From positions 1 through 64,000 of the forward strand of contig JAEKKJ010000021.1 of the NCBI GenBank assembly GCA_019510435.1: a DNA stretch of 64,000 nucleotides. The letters are read 5' to 3'. The DNA is from Caulobacterales bacterium. Lineage in GTDB: Bacteria > Pseudomonadota > Alphaproteobacteria > Caulobacterales > Caulobacteraceae. Below are positions 10,986 to 19,290 of this stretch, piece after piece (position 1 is the first letter of the stretch; every line of letters begins with the position of its first letter). The notes below the pieces were generated by a model. That model was not told where the DNA came from, searched no databases, and worked only from the letters and a program-made list of their open reading frames with translations. The position numbers and the translations under genes were made by a program.

Positions 10986-12296
10986 ATGTCGCGTCTCGCC
11001 CTTCTCGCCGGCCTGGCCGCCCTCGCCCTCGCGTCCTCCGTCGCCGCCCAGGAGGCCATGCCGACTGCGCCGCCGCCCGCGCCTTCCCCGGCGCCTATCC
11101 CCGCGCCCGCAGCCGCCGCGCCGCCTGCGCCGGAGGCCGTGCCGAAGGAAGCCCATGAGCCGGCGCCGGTGGAGGTGACCCAGCTGGCCGCGCCCGACGC
11201 CTTCTCCACGCCCGGGCGCGACACCGGCCTTCCCGCCGGGCTCTGGCGCGGCACGCCGATCGAGACGGCGCGGACGGTGCTGCCCCTCGTGGCCTTGCGC
11301 CCGCTGTCGCCGGCCGCCGCCGCGATGGCCCGGCGCGTGCTGGCCACCGGCGCCCGCGGCCCCGAAGGCTCGGCGGGCGACGAGGCCCTGGCCGGCGCCC
11401 GCGCCAACGCTCTCATCGCGCTCGGCGACGTGGCCGCCGCCGCCAAGGTGCTGGACCGCGCGCCCGGCCTGGACCGCAACGGCGAGCTGGCCCGCGCCGC
11501 GGCCGAGACCGCCCTCCTGGCCGGCGACAACGCCCGCGCCTGCGCCATCGCCGACGCCCTCACCGAGGGCCGCGGCGAGACCTATTGGCTGCGCCTGCGC
11601 GCCTTCTGCCAGGCCCAGGCCGGCCAGACGAGCCAGGCGCAACTGACCCTCGACCTCGCCCAGGCCCAGGCCAAGGACCCGGTGTTCGCGCGCCTGATGG
11701 CGGCCAAGCTCGGCGGCGCGGCGCCCGGGGCCGCCTCCCTTCGCAACGGCCTGGACTATGCGCTCTCCAAGGCGCTGAACCTGGACCTCTCCACCGCCAA
11801 GGCGGCGCCGGCGCTGGCCGTGGCCCTGTCCGGCGTCGACCCGGGCCCGCCCGCCTTCGACACCGCCGCCATCGACGGCGAGATCGGCGGCCTGGCCACG
11901 GCGTTGCGGAGCGGGCCGCCGCCGGCCGGCGCCCTGACGGCCTTGATCGGCGCCGCCGCGGAGGCCGACGCCAAGGCCCGGCCGCGGCTGCAGGCCGCCG
12001 CCCTGCTGATCGCCGCCCTGGCGCCGGAGCTCTCGGGCGCCGACCGCACGAAGCTGGCCGCCTTCCCGGTGGCCGGCGGCAAGGGTCCCGCGGGCCGCAG
12101 TCTGGCGCTCGAAGCGGCCGGGGAGGGCAAGCGGATGGGGGAGGCGGCGCTGCTCGCGCTCTGGACCTGCGCCGACGCCGGGGCCGCGGGACCGGCCATC
12201 GGCGACCGCGTCCAGATCGTCCACGCCCTGGCCCGCGCCGGCCTGATGGCCGACGCCCGCACCTTCGCCCTGGAGGGCCTGGCGGGGCTGAAATGA
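10986..12296 (+). CDS. Secreted Ala/Pro-rich protein of unknown function
   Basis: A 436-residue protein with a signal peptide (MSRLALLAGLAALALASSVA, cleavage near AQE). A Pro/Ala linker spans about residues 22-60. The rest is alpha-helical and Ala/Leu-rich, resembling repeat-type helical hairpins (for example GARANALIALGDVAAAAKVL), but no TPR consensus is clear. One Cys pair is visible (ACAIADAL and FCQAQ). Its stop overlaps the xerD start by 4 nt, so the two are co-translated. I do not know the family. Confidence 0.82.
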   Translation: MSRLALLAGLAALALASSVAAQEAMPTAPPPAPSPAPIPAPAAAAPPAPEAVPKEAHEPAPVEVTQLAAPDAFSTPGRDTGLPAGLWRGTPIETARTVLPLVALRPLSPAAAAMARRVLATGARGPEGSAGDEALAGARANALIALGDVAAAAKVLDRAPGLDRNGELARAAAETALLAGDNARACAIADALTEGRGETYWLRLRAFCQAQAGQTSQAQLTLDLAQAQAKDPVFARLMAAKLGGAAPGAASLRNGLDYALSKALNLDLSTAKAAPALAVALSGVDPGPPAFDTAAIDGEIGGLATALRSGPPPAGALTALIGAAAEADAKARPRLQAAALLIAALAPELSGADRTKLAAFPVAGGKGPAGRSLALEAAGEGKRMGEAALLALWTCADAGAAGPAIGDRVQIVHALARAGLMADARTFALEGLAGLK

Positions 12297-13258
12297 GCGC
12301 GAAGGGCGCCGAATGGGCCGAGGCCTTCCTGGAGATGATGGCGGTGGAGCGCGCCGCCGCCCAGAACACCCTGGCCGCCTATTCCCGCGACCTCACCGAC
12401 GCCGGCGTTTTCCTGGCGACGCACGGCCGCGGCCTGGCCGACGCCTCCGCCGAGGACGTGGAGGCCTATTTCGCCGACCTGGGCGCCCGCGGCCTGTCGC
12501 CCGCCACGGCCGCCCGGCGCCGTGCGGCGGTGCGCCAGTTCTACCGCTTCGTGCTGGGCGAGGGCTGGCGCGCCGACGACCCCTCGCGCCGGGTGGACGC
12601 GCCGCGCAAGGGCCGCCCGCTGCCCAAGGTGCTGAGCCGGGCGGAGATGGACAAGCTGATCGCCTCAGCCTCGGCCCGCGACGGCGCCCAGGGCCTGCGG
12701 TTCGGCTGCATGGTGGAGCTGGCCTATGCCTCGGGCCTGCGGATCTCCGAGCTCACCGCCCTGCCGCTGGCGGCCCTGGCGCGCGACCCGGCCTATCTGA
12801 TCGTCAAGGGCAAGGGCGGCAAGGAGCGGCTGGCCCCGCTCAACGAGACCGCCCGCGCGGCGGTGAAGGCCTATCTGATGGTGCGCGGCCGCTTTCTGCC
12901 GAAGGGTGAGGGCAAGAGCGGGGGCGAGGGAAAGAAGGGCGGCGAGGGCAAGGGCGACAAGGCCAATCCGTGGCTGTTCCCCTCGCGCGGCAAGGCCGGG
13001 CGCCTGACGCCGCGGCGCTTCGCCCAGGTGCTGGACGAGGCCGCGGCCGACGCCGGCATCGACCCGGCCAGGGTCAGCCCGCACGTGCTGCGCCACGCCT
13101 TCGCCACCCACCTGCTGGAGGGTGGCGCGGACCTGCGCGTGGTGCAGAAGCTGCTGGGCCACGCCGACATCGCCACCACCCAGATCTACACCCACGTGGC
13201 GTCGGACCGCCTGCGCGAGGTCATGGCGACGAAGCACCCGCTGGGGCGGAAGCGCTAG
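12293..13258 (+). CDS. xerD: Site-specific tyrosine recombinase XerD
   Basis: A 321-residue recombinase that with XerC resolves chromosome dimers at dif. The N-terminal SAM-like DNA-binding domain covers about residues 1-95. Catalytic residues are all present: Arg150, Lys174, His264, Arg267, His290 and Tyr299. An unusual Gly/Glu/Lys insertion at residues 205-223 (repeats of GGEGK) lengthens the protein by about 20 residues over a standard XerD. It falls in a loop between the catalytic Lys and the H-x-x-R motif. The ATG overlaps the previous stop (ATGA). XerC cannot be wholly excluded, but the sequence favours XerD. Confidence 0.93.
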   Translation: MSAKGAEWAEAFLEMMAVERAAAQNTLAAYSRDLTDAGVFLATHGRGLADASAEDVEAYFADLGARGLSPATAARRRAAVRQFYRFVLGEGWRADDPSRRVDAPRKGRPLPKVLSRAEMDKLIASASARDGAQGLRFGCMVELAYASGLRISELTALPLAALARDPAYLIVKGKGGKERLAPLNETARAAVKAYLMVRGRFLPKGEGKSGGEGKKGGEGKGDKANPWLFPSRGKAGRLTPRRFAQVLDEAAADAGIDPARVSPHVLRHAFATHLLEGGADLRVVQKLLGHADIATTQIYTHVASDRLREVMATKHPLGRKR

Positions 13259-13261
13259 TGT

Positions 13262-13399
13262 CATCCCTCCCCTTTATGGGGAGGGACAGCCCGCCAAAGG
13301 CGGGCAGGGTGGGGAAACCACGACTGGGCGCCGAGCCTGGTCGACTATTCCCCACCCGTCTCGCTTCGCTCGCCACCCTCCCCATGAAGGGGAGGGATG
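13262..13399. repeat. Family A palindromic element, copy 1
   Basis: A 138-bp element ended by 24-bp inverted repeats (CATCCCTCCCCTT...ATGGGGAGGG) with one mismatch. An internal perfect hairpin (GCCCGCC-AAA-GGCGGGC) sits next to the left end. It fills the gap between the convergent xerD and glycine-zipper genes. A homologous copy lies at 52001-52138. It has no coding capacity and looks like a non-autonomous MITE. Confidence 0.88.
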
Positions 13400-13402
13400 A
13401 TC

Positions 13403-14188
13403 TTAGCCCGTGATCCGGTAGCGGCCGTCCCCGTCCGGGCAGACCCGCACGTAGCGGACGTCGCGGCCGTCGGGGTCCACCGGCGCGGCGGCCAGGCGGC
13501 AGCGGTGATTGCGATACCAGTCGTAGTCGTAGCGGCTGGCGAAGCGCTCGCCGCCCTCGCGGTACGGGATGGTCTCGCTGTAGGCGAAGTATGGCCCGCG
13601 GCGGTCGCACTTGTAGCGGTCGTGGGCGTGGCCGATGGCCGAGCCCGCCGCCGCGCCCAGCACGCCGCCGACGATGGCGCCCTCCGGCCGGGCGTTGCGC
13701 GCGGCGATGTTGGAGCCCAGCACCGCGCCGGCGATCGCCCCGATCACCCCGCCGCCGACGGCGGTGTTGTTGTTGCAGGGCACTGACGTCGCCGAGGCGT
13801 CGTAGCCGTAGCGCGAGGCGTCGCGGTCATAGCCGTAGCGCGGCGGGCCCATGTAGTAGGCCTGGTCCCACACCGGCCGCGGGTGATAGCGCACATAGGC
13901 GCCGTAGCCGTAGCGGGCGTCGTAGTCGGCGCGCGCCCGCTCCCAGTCGGCCAGGCGCCGCTCATAGGAGCTCCGCGCGTCGGCGTAGCTCATGCGGCGG
14001 TCCTGGTAGCGGCTCTGCTGGTCCTGGTAGTGCTGCTGCTGGGCCTCGTACTGCTGGCGCTGGGCGTCGTAGTCCTGCTGCTGCCGTTGGTATTCGTCCG
14101 TGGGCCGATAGGGCGTCTGCGCCCCGGCCGGGAGGGCCATGGTGAGGACGAGCGCCGAGGCCGTCCCCAGGTTCAGGATGGTCTTCAT
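13403..14188 (-). CDS. Exported glycine-zipper 2TM domain protein
   Basis: A 261-residue protein with a signal peptide (MKTILNLGTASALVLTMALP, cleavage near AQT). A Gln/Tyr-rich helical stretch follows, then a Tyr/Arg/Asp-rich part. The glycine-zipper segment (GGGVIGAIAGAVLGSNIA, later IVGGVLGAAAGSAIG) lies around residues 145-190 and probably inserts in the outer membrane. The C-terminal part has three cysteines. ATG 14188 has GGAG 7 nt upstream (14196-14199) and replaces a TTG two codons earlier. An EcfG-type promoter lies 31 nt upstream, which suggests general stress control. The role is likely in envelope integrity but is unproven. Confidence 0.88.
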   Translation of the reverse strand: MKTILNLGTASALVLTMALPAGAQTPYRPTDEYQRQQQDYDAQRQQYEAQQQHYQDQQSRYQDRRMSYADARSSYERRLADWERARADYDARYGYGAYVRYHPRPVWDQAYYMGPPRYGYDRDASRYGYDASATSVPCNNNTAVGGGVIGAIAGAVLGSNIAARNARPEGAIVGGVLGAAAGSAIGHAHDRYKCDRRGPYFAYSETIPYREGGERFASRYDYDWYRNHRCRLAAAPVDPDGRDVRYVRVCPDGDGRYRITG

Positions 14189-14219
14189 GTTCAAGCTCCG
14201 TGTCCCCTCGAGCCGGCCA

Positions 14220-14244
14220 AACGGATGGCGCAGGTGGGCGTTCC
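14220..14244 (-). promoter_or_regulatory. Putative EcfG (general stress sigma factor) promoter
   Basis: On the minus strand GGAAC (14244-14240) and CGTT (14223-14220) are separated by exactly 16 nt. This is a full match to the alphaproteobacterial EcfG consensus GGAAC-N16/17-cGTT. The -10 box is 31 nt from the ATG at 14188, a sensible distance for a short leader. Confidence 0.7.
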
Positions 14245-14349
14245 GGTTTTCGCGGAACAGCGGCGCCGGTTCGGTGCTTGTGACGGCGAGGCTTCGCGCC
14301 TAATTTCCGCCGCTTGATCGGGCGGCAGCCCCTATGGACGGACCGCTTG

Positions 14350-15309
14350 ATGGCCGCGCACTACCTCGAGTTCGAGCGCCCGATCGCCGATCTGGAATCC
14401 AAGATCGAGGAGCTCTCCAAGCTGTCGGAGAGCGCCGGCGGCGGCGTCGAGGAGGAGCTGGAGTCGCTCCGCGCCCGGGCCCAGGAGCTGCGCCGCGAGG
14501 CCTATTCCAATCTCGACGCCTGGCAGAAGACCCAGGTGGCGCGCCATCCGGACCGGCCGCACTTCGTCGACTATGTGGCCGACCTGATCGAGGAGTTCCA
14601 GGAGCTGCGCGGCGATCGCAAGTACGCCGACGACCAGGCGATCATGGGCGGGCTGGGCCGGTTCCGCGGCCGCCCAGTGGTGGTCATGGGCAACGAGAAG
14701 GGCCGCGACACCGTCGGCCGGGTGAAGCACAACTTCGGCTATGCGCGCCCCGAGGGCTACCGCAAGGCCGTGCGGCTGTTCGAGCTGGCCGAGCGCTTCA
14801 AGCTGCCGGTGATCAGCTTCGTGGACACCCCCGCCGCCTACCCCGGCATGGCCTCGGAGGAGCGCGGCGTAGCCGAGGCGATCGCGCGTTCCACGGAAAA
14901 GGCCCTGCTGCTGGAGGTGCCGATGGTGGCGGTGATCACCGGCGAGGGCGGCTCGGGCGGCGCGCTGGGCATCGCCTGCGGCTCGCGCGTGCTGATCCTG
15001 GAGCACGCGATCTATTCGGTGATCCCGCCGGAGGGCGCCAATTCCATCCTGTGGCGCGGCTCGCGCACGCCGGCCGAGGCCGCCAAGGCCATGAAGATCA
15101 CCGCCCAGGACCTCCTGAAGCTGAAGATCGTCGACCGGATCATCCCCGAGCCGGCGGGCGGCGCCCACTCCGACCCCCAGGCGGCCATGACCGCGGTGGC
15201 CGATGCGGTGGAAGAAGAACTGGCCGCCCTGGACGGGCTCTCCGCCGAAGCGCTCAAGACCGCCCGCGCCGACCGCTTCTACGCCATCGGCCGCAGCGGC
15301 TTGCAGTAG
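14350..15309 (+). CDS. accA: Acetyl-CoA carboxylase carboxyltransferase subunit alpha
   Basis: A 319-residue subunit of the carboxyltransferase that moves CO2 from carboxybiotin to acetyl-CoA, giving malonyl-CoA for fatty-acid synthesis. The start (YLEFERPIADLESKIEEL) is the family hallmark. The catalytic core carries FVDTPAAYPGMASEERG and VITGEGGSGGALGIA. ATG 14350 is preferred over a start 36 nt upstream because the conserved protein begins there. It stands alone, divergent from the glycine-zipper gene across 161 bp. Confidence 0.97.
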   Translation: MAAHYLEFERPIADLESKIEELSKLSESAGGGVEEELESLRARAQELRREAYSNLDAWQKTQVARHPDRPHFVDYVADLIEEFQELRGDRKYADDQAIMGGLGRFRGRPVVVMGNEKGRDTVGRVKHNFGYARPEGYRKAVRLFELAERFKLPVISFVDTPAAYPGMASEERGVAEAIARSTEKALLLEVPMVAVITGEGGSGGALGIACGSRVLILEHAIYSVIPPEGANSILWRGSRTPAEAAKAMKITAQDLLKLKIVDRIIPEPAGGAHSDPQAAMTAVADAVEEELAALDGLSAEALKTARADRFYAIGRSGLQ

Positions 15310-15321
15310 CGGGGCGGCGCC

Positions 15322-16824
15322 CTACCGCTCCCCGCGCAGCAGCTGCTCGATCCGGGCGCGCAGTTCATCCCGCCGGTAGGGCTTGGCGATGAACGGCAGG
15401 CCCTTGGCGTCGATGTCGCGGACCGCCTCGTTGTAGCCGCTGGTCAGCAGCACCGGCAGGCGTGGGTAGCGGCGGCGCACCTCCTCGGCGAGCTCCACGC
15501 CGTTCATGCCGCCGGGCATGATCACGTCGGAGAACAAGAGGTCGATGGATTCGCCCGCCGTGATCAGGTCCAGCGCCGCCTGCGCCCGGTGCGCCACCGC
15601 CACCGAATAGCCGAAGCTCTCCACCAGGTCCTGGGCCAGGTGCGCCAGGTCGGGGTCGTCCTCCACCACCAGCACCCGGCCGGAGCCGTCGTCCGGAGCC
15701 GCCGCGGCGAGGCTTTGCGCCGCTTCGCTCACCGAGTGGGTCGCCGCCGGCAGGAAGAGCCGCACCACCACCCCGCCCTCCGGCCGGTTCTCCATCTCCA
15801 CCCCGCCGCCGGACTGGTGGGTGAAGCCGTGCACCTGCGACAGGCCCAGGCCCGCGCCCGGCCCGCCGCCTTTGGTGCTGAAGAAGGGCTCGAACACCTG
15901 CGGCAGGATCTCCGGCGGCACGCCCTCGCCGGTGTCGGCCACCTCGATCACCACATAGGGGCCATGCAGGCCCAGGCGGCCGTCCTCGACCTGCCGGTTG
16001 CGGGCGCAGATCCGCAGCGTCCCGCCGGCGGGCATGGCGTCCCGCGCATTCACCGCCAGGTTCAGGAGCGCCAGCTCCAGCTGGGCGGGGTCGACCTCGA
16101 TGGCCGCCACGTCGGGCTCGACCTCGGTCTCCACCACGATGTCGCCGCGCAGGGTGCTGGCCAGAAGACCCTGGATGTCGGCGAGCCAGGCTGCCGGGTC
16201 CACCTTGCGCGGCTGCAGCATCTGCTGGCGCGAGAACGACAGCAGCTGGCGGGTCACCTCGGCTCCGCGCTCGGCGCCGCGGCGCGCCGACAGCAGCAGC
16301 CGGTCCACCCGCTCGTCCGGCGTCATCCGCCGCCGCGCCAGCTCCAGGTTGCCCAGGATCACGGTCAGCAGGTTGTTGAAGTGGTGCGCCACGCCGCCGG
16401 CCAGCAGCCCCACGGCCTGGAGCTTCTTGGCGTGGACCAGGGCCTCCTCGGCGCGGCGGCGCTCGTCCATCTCGGACTTCAGCTGCTCGTGCGCCCGCAT
16501 CAGCTCGGTATTGGCGACGCTGAGCCGGCCGTTGGCCTCGCGGTAGCCGCGCAGCATCATCTCGAACGGCGACAGGCACTCGGCGAGGAACTCGGCGGCC
16601 AGCGCCAGCCAGTCGCCCTCCTCGTCGTCCAGGGCCCGGTCCAGCATCAGCCCGGCCAGCGCCTCGTGGTGCAGCTGGGCCAGGTCCAGGACGCCCACGC
16701 CCTCGCTCATCGCCTGGCGGCCCAGCTCGTAGGCCTGGTGCAGCGCCGGCTCCCCCGACTGGCGCAGGTGGGCCTCCAGGGCGGAAGCGTAGAGCTGCGC
16801 GAAGCCGATCGGGAAGCGGTTCAC
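15322..16824 (-). CDS. Hybrid histidine kinase with RsbU-like N-terminal domain, stressosome output
   Basis: A 500-residue soluble protein. Residues ~5-90 resemble the RsbT-binding N-terminal domain of RsbU (ALHQAYELGRQAMSEGVG, then LDLAQLHHEAL). A short coiled coil (about 100-130) leads into HisKA with His147 (GGVAHHFNNLLTVI). HATPase boxes are NARDAMPAGG, DTGEGVP and GAGLGLSQVHG. A receiver follows with Asp433 (SDVIMPGG). No membrane segment is present. It is the last gene of the rsb operon; its GTG overlaps the previous stop by 4 nt. In Bacillus, RsbT activates RsbU through this N-domain. Here the same contact would control a kinase, which is inference. Confidence 0.88.
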   Translation of the reverse strand: MNRFPIGFAQLYASALEAHLRQSGEPALHQAYELGRQAMSEGVGVLDLAQLHHEALAGLMLDRALDDEEGDWLALAAEFLAECLSPFEMMLRGYREANGRLSVANTELMRAHEQLKSEMDERRRAEEALVHAKKLQAVGLLAGGVAHHFNNLLTVILGNLELARRRMTPDERVDRLLLSARRGAERGAEVTRQLLSFSRQQMLQPRKVDPAAWLADIQGLLASTLRGDIVVETEVEPDVAAIEVDPAQLELALLNLAVNARDAMPAGGTLRICARNRQVEDGRLGLHGPYVVIEVADTGEGVPPEILPQVFEPFFSTKGGGPGAGLGLSQVHGFTHQSGGGVEMENRPEGGVVVRLFLPAATHSVSEAAQSLAAAAPDDGSGRVLVVEDDPDLAHLAQDLVESFGYSVAVAHRAQAALDLITAGESIDLLFSDVIMPGGMNGVELAEEVRRRYPRLPVLLTSGYNEAVRDIDAKGLPFIAKPYRRDELRARIEQLLRGER

Positions 16825-17441
16825 GCCGCGCCTCCCAGATACCGGCCCACCAGCACCGTCGCGTCGTCGGCCGAGCGGCCGTAGGTGCGCAGCAGGTGCT
16901 CGGCCAGCTGCGCCGGCGCCATGGCCAGCGGCACGTCCTCGGAGAACTCGTGGCGCAGGCCGTCGGTGGCGAACACCAGGACGTCCCCCGGGAAGATCGC
17001 ATGGTCCGTCGTGCGCAGCGCCGGCAGCTGGTAGCCGACCACCCCGCTGCGCAGCAGGATCCGCTCGCGCCGGGGCGCCTGCGCCGGGTCGGCGCGGGTC
17101 AGCACCACCTCCACGTTCCCGACCCCGGCCCAGGTCAGCCGCCCATTGCGCGCATCGATCGCGGCCAGGCTCAGCACTGCCCCGCGTGTGGGGCGCAGCG
17201 CCTCGTGGCAGGCCTGGATCAGGGTCGGCAGAGGGCGCTCGGCCTGGCTCTCCAAGAGGGCGGCGGCCACCCGGGCCGCGGCGGCGGCTTCCGGCCCGTG
17301 GCCCAGGCCGTCGATCATGCCCAGCAAGGCCCCACCCTCGAACGCCGCGGCCACATGCAGGTCGCCGGACTCGGACTCTCCAGCGATGGGTTGGCCGTCG
17401 GCGGCCCACTCCACCGCGGGGAAGCGGCCCGCGACCCTCAT
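16821..17441 (-). CDS. SpoIIE-type PP2C phosphatase, RsbX-like
   Basis: A 206-residue single-domain serine/threonine phosphatase. PP2C metal-site motifs are visible (MIDGLGHGPEA near residue 45, VFATDGL near 155, and DDATVLV near the end). In Bacillus stressosome operons RsbX removes phosphates from RsbR and RsbS and resets the signal; size and position fit that role. The ATG overlaps the rsbT TGA by 4 nt. An alternative is that it acts on another STAS protein. Confidence 0.85.
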   Translation of the reverse strand: MRVAGRFPAVEWAADGQPIAGESESGDLHVAAAFEGGALLGMIDGLGHGPEAAAAARVAAALLESQAERPLPTLIQACHEALRPTRGAVLSLAAIDARNGRLTWAGVGNVEVVLTRADPAQAPRRERILLRSGVVGYQLPALRTTDHAIFPGDVLVFATDGLRHEFSEDVPLAMAPAQLAEHLLRTYGRSADDATVLVGRYLGGAA

Positions 17442-17839
17442 GGGCGCCACTTGCGCATGGTGACCACGGTGCCCTTGCCGACCTCCGAGACGATCTCGAA
17501 CTCGTCCATCAGCCGCCGCGCGCCGGGCAGGCCCAGCCCCAGGCTGCGGCCGGTGGAGAACCCGTCCTGCATCGCCTGCTGGATGTCGGGGATGCCGGGG
17601 CCCTCGTCGGCGGCCACCACCTCGATGCCCTCGCGGCCATTGCGGTCCGTCCGGCCGAGTCGGATCTCGCCGCGCTCCGCATAGACCACGATGTTGCGCG
17701 CCACCTCGGAGATGGCGGTGGCGATCAGGGTCAGGTCGCTGCCGGTGAAGCCGGCCTCGGCGGCGAGCTCGCGCCCCAGCTGCCGGGCGGTGACGATGTC
17801 CACGTCGCGATCGATGGGAACCCGCCGCTCATCGATCAC
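17438..17839 (-). CDS. rsbT: Stressosome switch kinase RsbT (GHKL serine kinase)
   Basis: A 133-residue GHKL ATPase. The N box reads ATAISEVARNIVVYA and the G1 box DEGPGIPD; LGLGLPGARRLMDEF is typical of RsbT and related anti-sigma kinases. By homology it phosphorylates RsbS and RsbR, is released from the stressosome, and then binds its output partner. GTG 17839 was chosen because conserved sequence begins there; it overlaps rsbS by 11 nt. The downstream RsbU-like kinase is the probable partner. Confidence 0.92.
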   Translation of the reverse strand: MIDERRVPIDRDVDIVTARQLGRELAAEAGFTGSDLTLIATAISEVARNIVVYAERGEIRLGRTDRNGREGIEVVAADEGPGIPDIQQAMQDGFSTGRSLGLGLPGARRLMDEFEIVSEVGKGTVVTMRKWRP

Positions 17840-18200
17840 GGCGGCGCGCCTCCATGACCTCGACCAGCACATCCAGGCCTTCCTCCAGATCGAGCGCCGT
17901 GGCGATGCCGTCGAGGGTCAGGCCCAGCTCCACCAGGGCGATCGCCACCTCCGGCTGGATGCCCACCACCACCGTCTCGGCACCGCGCAGGCGGGTGGCG
18001 GCCGCGATGCTGCGGATCGTGCGGGTGGCGAAGGAGTCCATGACGTCCAGGGCCGTGACGTCGATCACCACGCCGCGCGAGCGCAGCCGGCCCACCTTCT
18101 CCGCCAGCTCGTCCTTCAGCTGCAGCAGGTCGCGGTCGGTGAGGGCGGACTGGATGGAGGCGATCAGGACGTCGCCCTGCTTGAGGATGGGAACGGACAT
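17829..18200 (-). CDS. rsbS: Stressosome scaffold RsbS (STAS domain)
   Basis: A 123-residue single STAS domain. The phosphorylatable Ser lies at about residue 56 in LDVMDSFATRTIRS, equivalent to Ser59 of Bacillus RsbS. It should co-assemble with RsbR into the stressosome core and hold RsbT. It starts at ATG 18200, 9 nt after rsbR ends. The motif match to RsbS is very close. Confidence 0.94.
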   Translation of the reverse strand: MSVPILKQGDVLIASIQSALTDRDLLQLKDELAEKVGRLRSRGVVIDVTALDVMDSFATRTIRSIAAATRLRGAETVVVGIQPEVAIALVELGLTLDGIATALDLEEGLDVLVEVMEARRRDR

Positions 18201-18209
18201 GGCGCGGGG

Positions 18210-19166
18210 TCAGCCGACCGCAGGCCGGCGCTCGATGCGCGGCGACGCAGGGCCCAGGATCCGCTCGGCCTCCTCGATACCGCCCTGCAGATCGCCGATG
18301 GTGTTCAGGCGGCTGAGGTCGACGCCCAGGGTGACCAGCGACTGCGCGACGTCCGACGACAGGCCGGTGACGATCACCGTGGCCCCCATCAGCCGGGCGG
18401 CGGCCACGGTCTGGATCAGGTGGTTGGCCACCTTGGAGTCCACCGTCGAGACCCCGGTCAGGTCCATCACCACCACCTTGGCGCGGTGGGCGCGGATCGC
18501 CTTCAGCAGGCCGTCGGTGAGCTGCTTGGCGCGGAAGGTGTCCAATAGCCCGATGATCGGCAGGATCAGGAGACGCTCGCGCACCTGCAGCGCCGGGGTC
18601 GACAGCTCCAGGATCGCCTGCTGCTGGCGGCGGATGGTGCCCTCGCGCTCGGTCATCATGGCGTCGACCACGATGCCCAGGTCCACGAAGGCGATCTTCT
18701 TGAAGGCCGAGAAACGGGCGAAACCGCCGACCGCGTCCTTGGCGTAGCGCTGCATGATGCGCCGGCCGATCGAGCTCATCTGGGCGTGGAAGGCGCCCAT
18801 GAACAACGCCACGTCCAGCTGGGCGCGGTTGTAGAGGCGGCCCAGCCGGAACCGCTGTTCCACATAGTCCCGGTCGTAGGTCCCGCTCGCCATGGCCACC
18901 AGGTGGTCGCGCTCCAGGCGGCGGGCCTCCTCCATCAGGTCGGGGCGCCGCAGCAGGGCCTGGGCCTCGGGGAAAGACGCCAGGTGCTCGAAGAAGGCGG
19001 CGACATGCTCGTCGAGATGCTTCAGCACCTCGTCCTTGATCTCGCCGATGCCGGCGCGGTCTTCGGGCCCAACGCCGCCGGAGCGAAGCCGCCGCTCCAG
19101 GTCCGCGGGCCCGAAAAGTCCCGCCGGCCCGAACGGGGCCTCTGCGTCGGTCGCCTGATCCGCCAT
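18210..19166 (-). CDS. rsbR: Stressosome sensor RsbR with globin-like N-terminal domain
   Basis: A 318-residue protein. Residues ~35-180 look like a globin-coupled sensor fold (for example HLVAMASGTYDRDYVEQRF, then LGRLYNRAQL). A linker leads to a STAS domain (about 195-310; VVVMDLTGVSTVDSKVAN). In heme globin sensors the motif reads IGxxH; here Tyr112 takes the His place, so heme binding is doubtful, as in Bacillus RsbRA. The two RsbRA phospho-Thr positions appear as Ser244 and Ser276. ATG 19166 has AGGAG 7 nt upstream. It is the first gene of the rsbR-S-T-phosphatase-kinase operon. The ligand is unknown. Confidence 0.9.
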   Translation of the reverse strand: MADQATDAEAPFGPAGLFGPADLERRLRSGGVGPEDRAGIGEIKDEVLKHLDEHVAAFFEHLASFPEAQALLRRPDLMEEARRLERDHLVAMASGTYDRDYVEQRFRLGRLYNRAQLDVALFMGAFHAQMSSIGRRIMQRYAKDAVGGFARFSAFKKIAFVDLGIVVDAMMTEREGTIRRQQQAILELSTPALQVRERLLILPIIGLLDTFRAKQLTDGLLKAIRAHRAKVVVMDLTGVSTVDSKVANHLIQTVAAARLMGATVIVTGLSSDVAQSLVTLGVDLSRLNTIGDLQGGIEEAERILGPASPRIERRPAVG

Positions 19167-19290
19167 CCGGCTACTCCTACTCAAATCACCCGACCGGCTC
19201 GCCACCATAGCCGAAAGTACAACCGGAGAAACAGGCTAGAGCAACGGACAGTTGTAGGAGATAGTGACCGGGTGCAGTCGGAGTGGCGTC

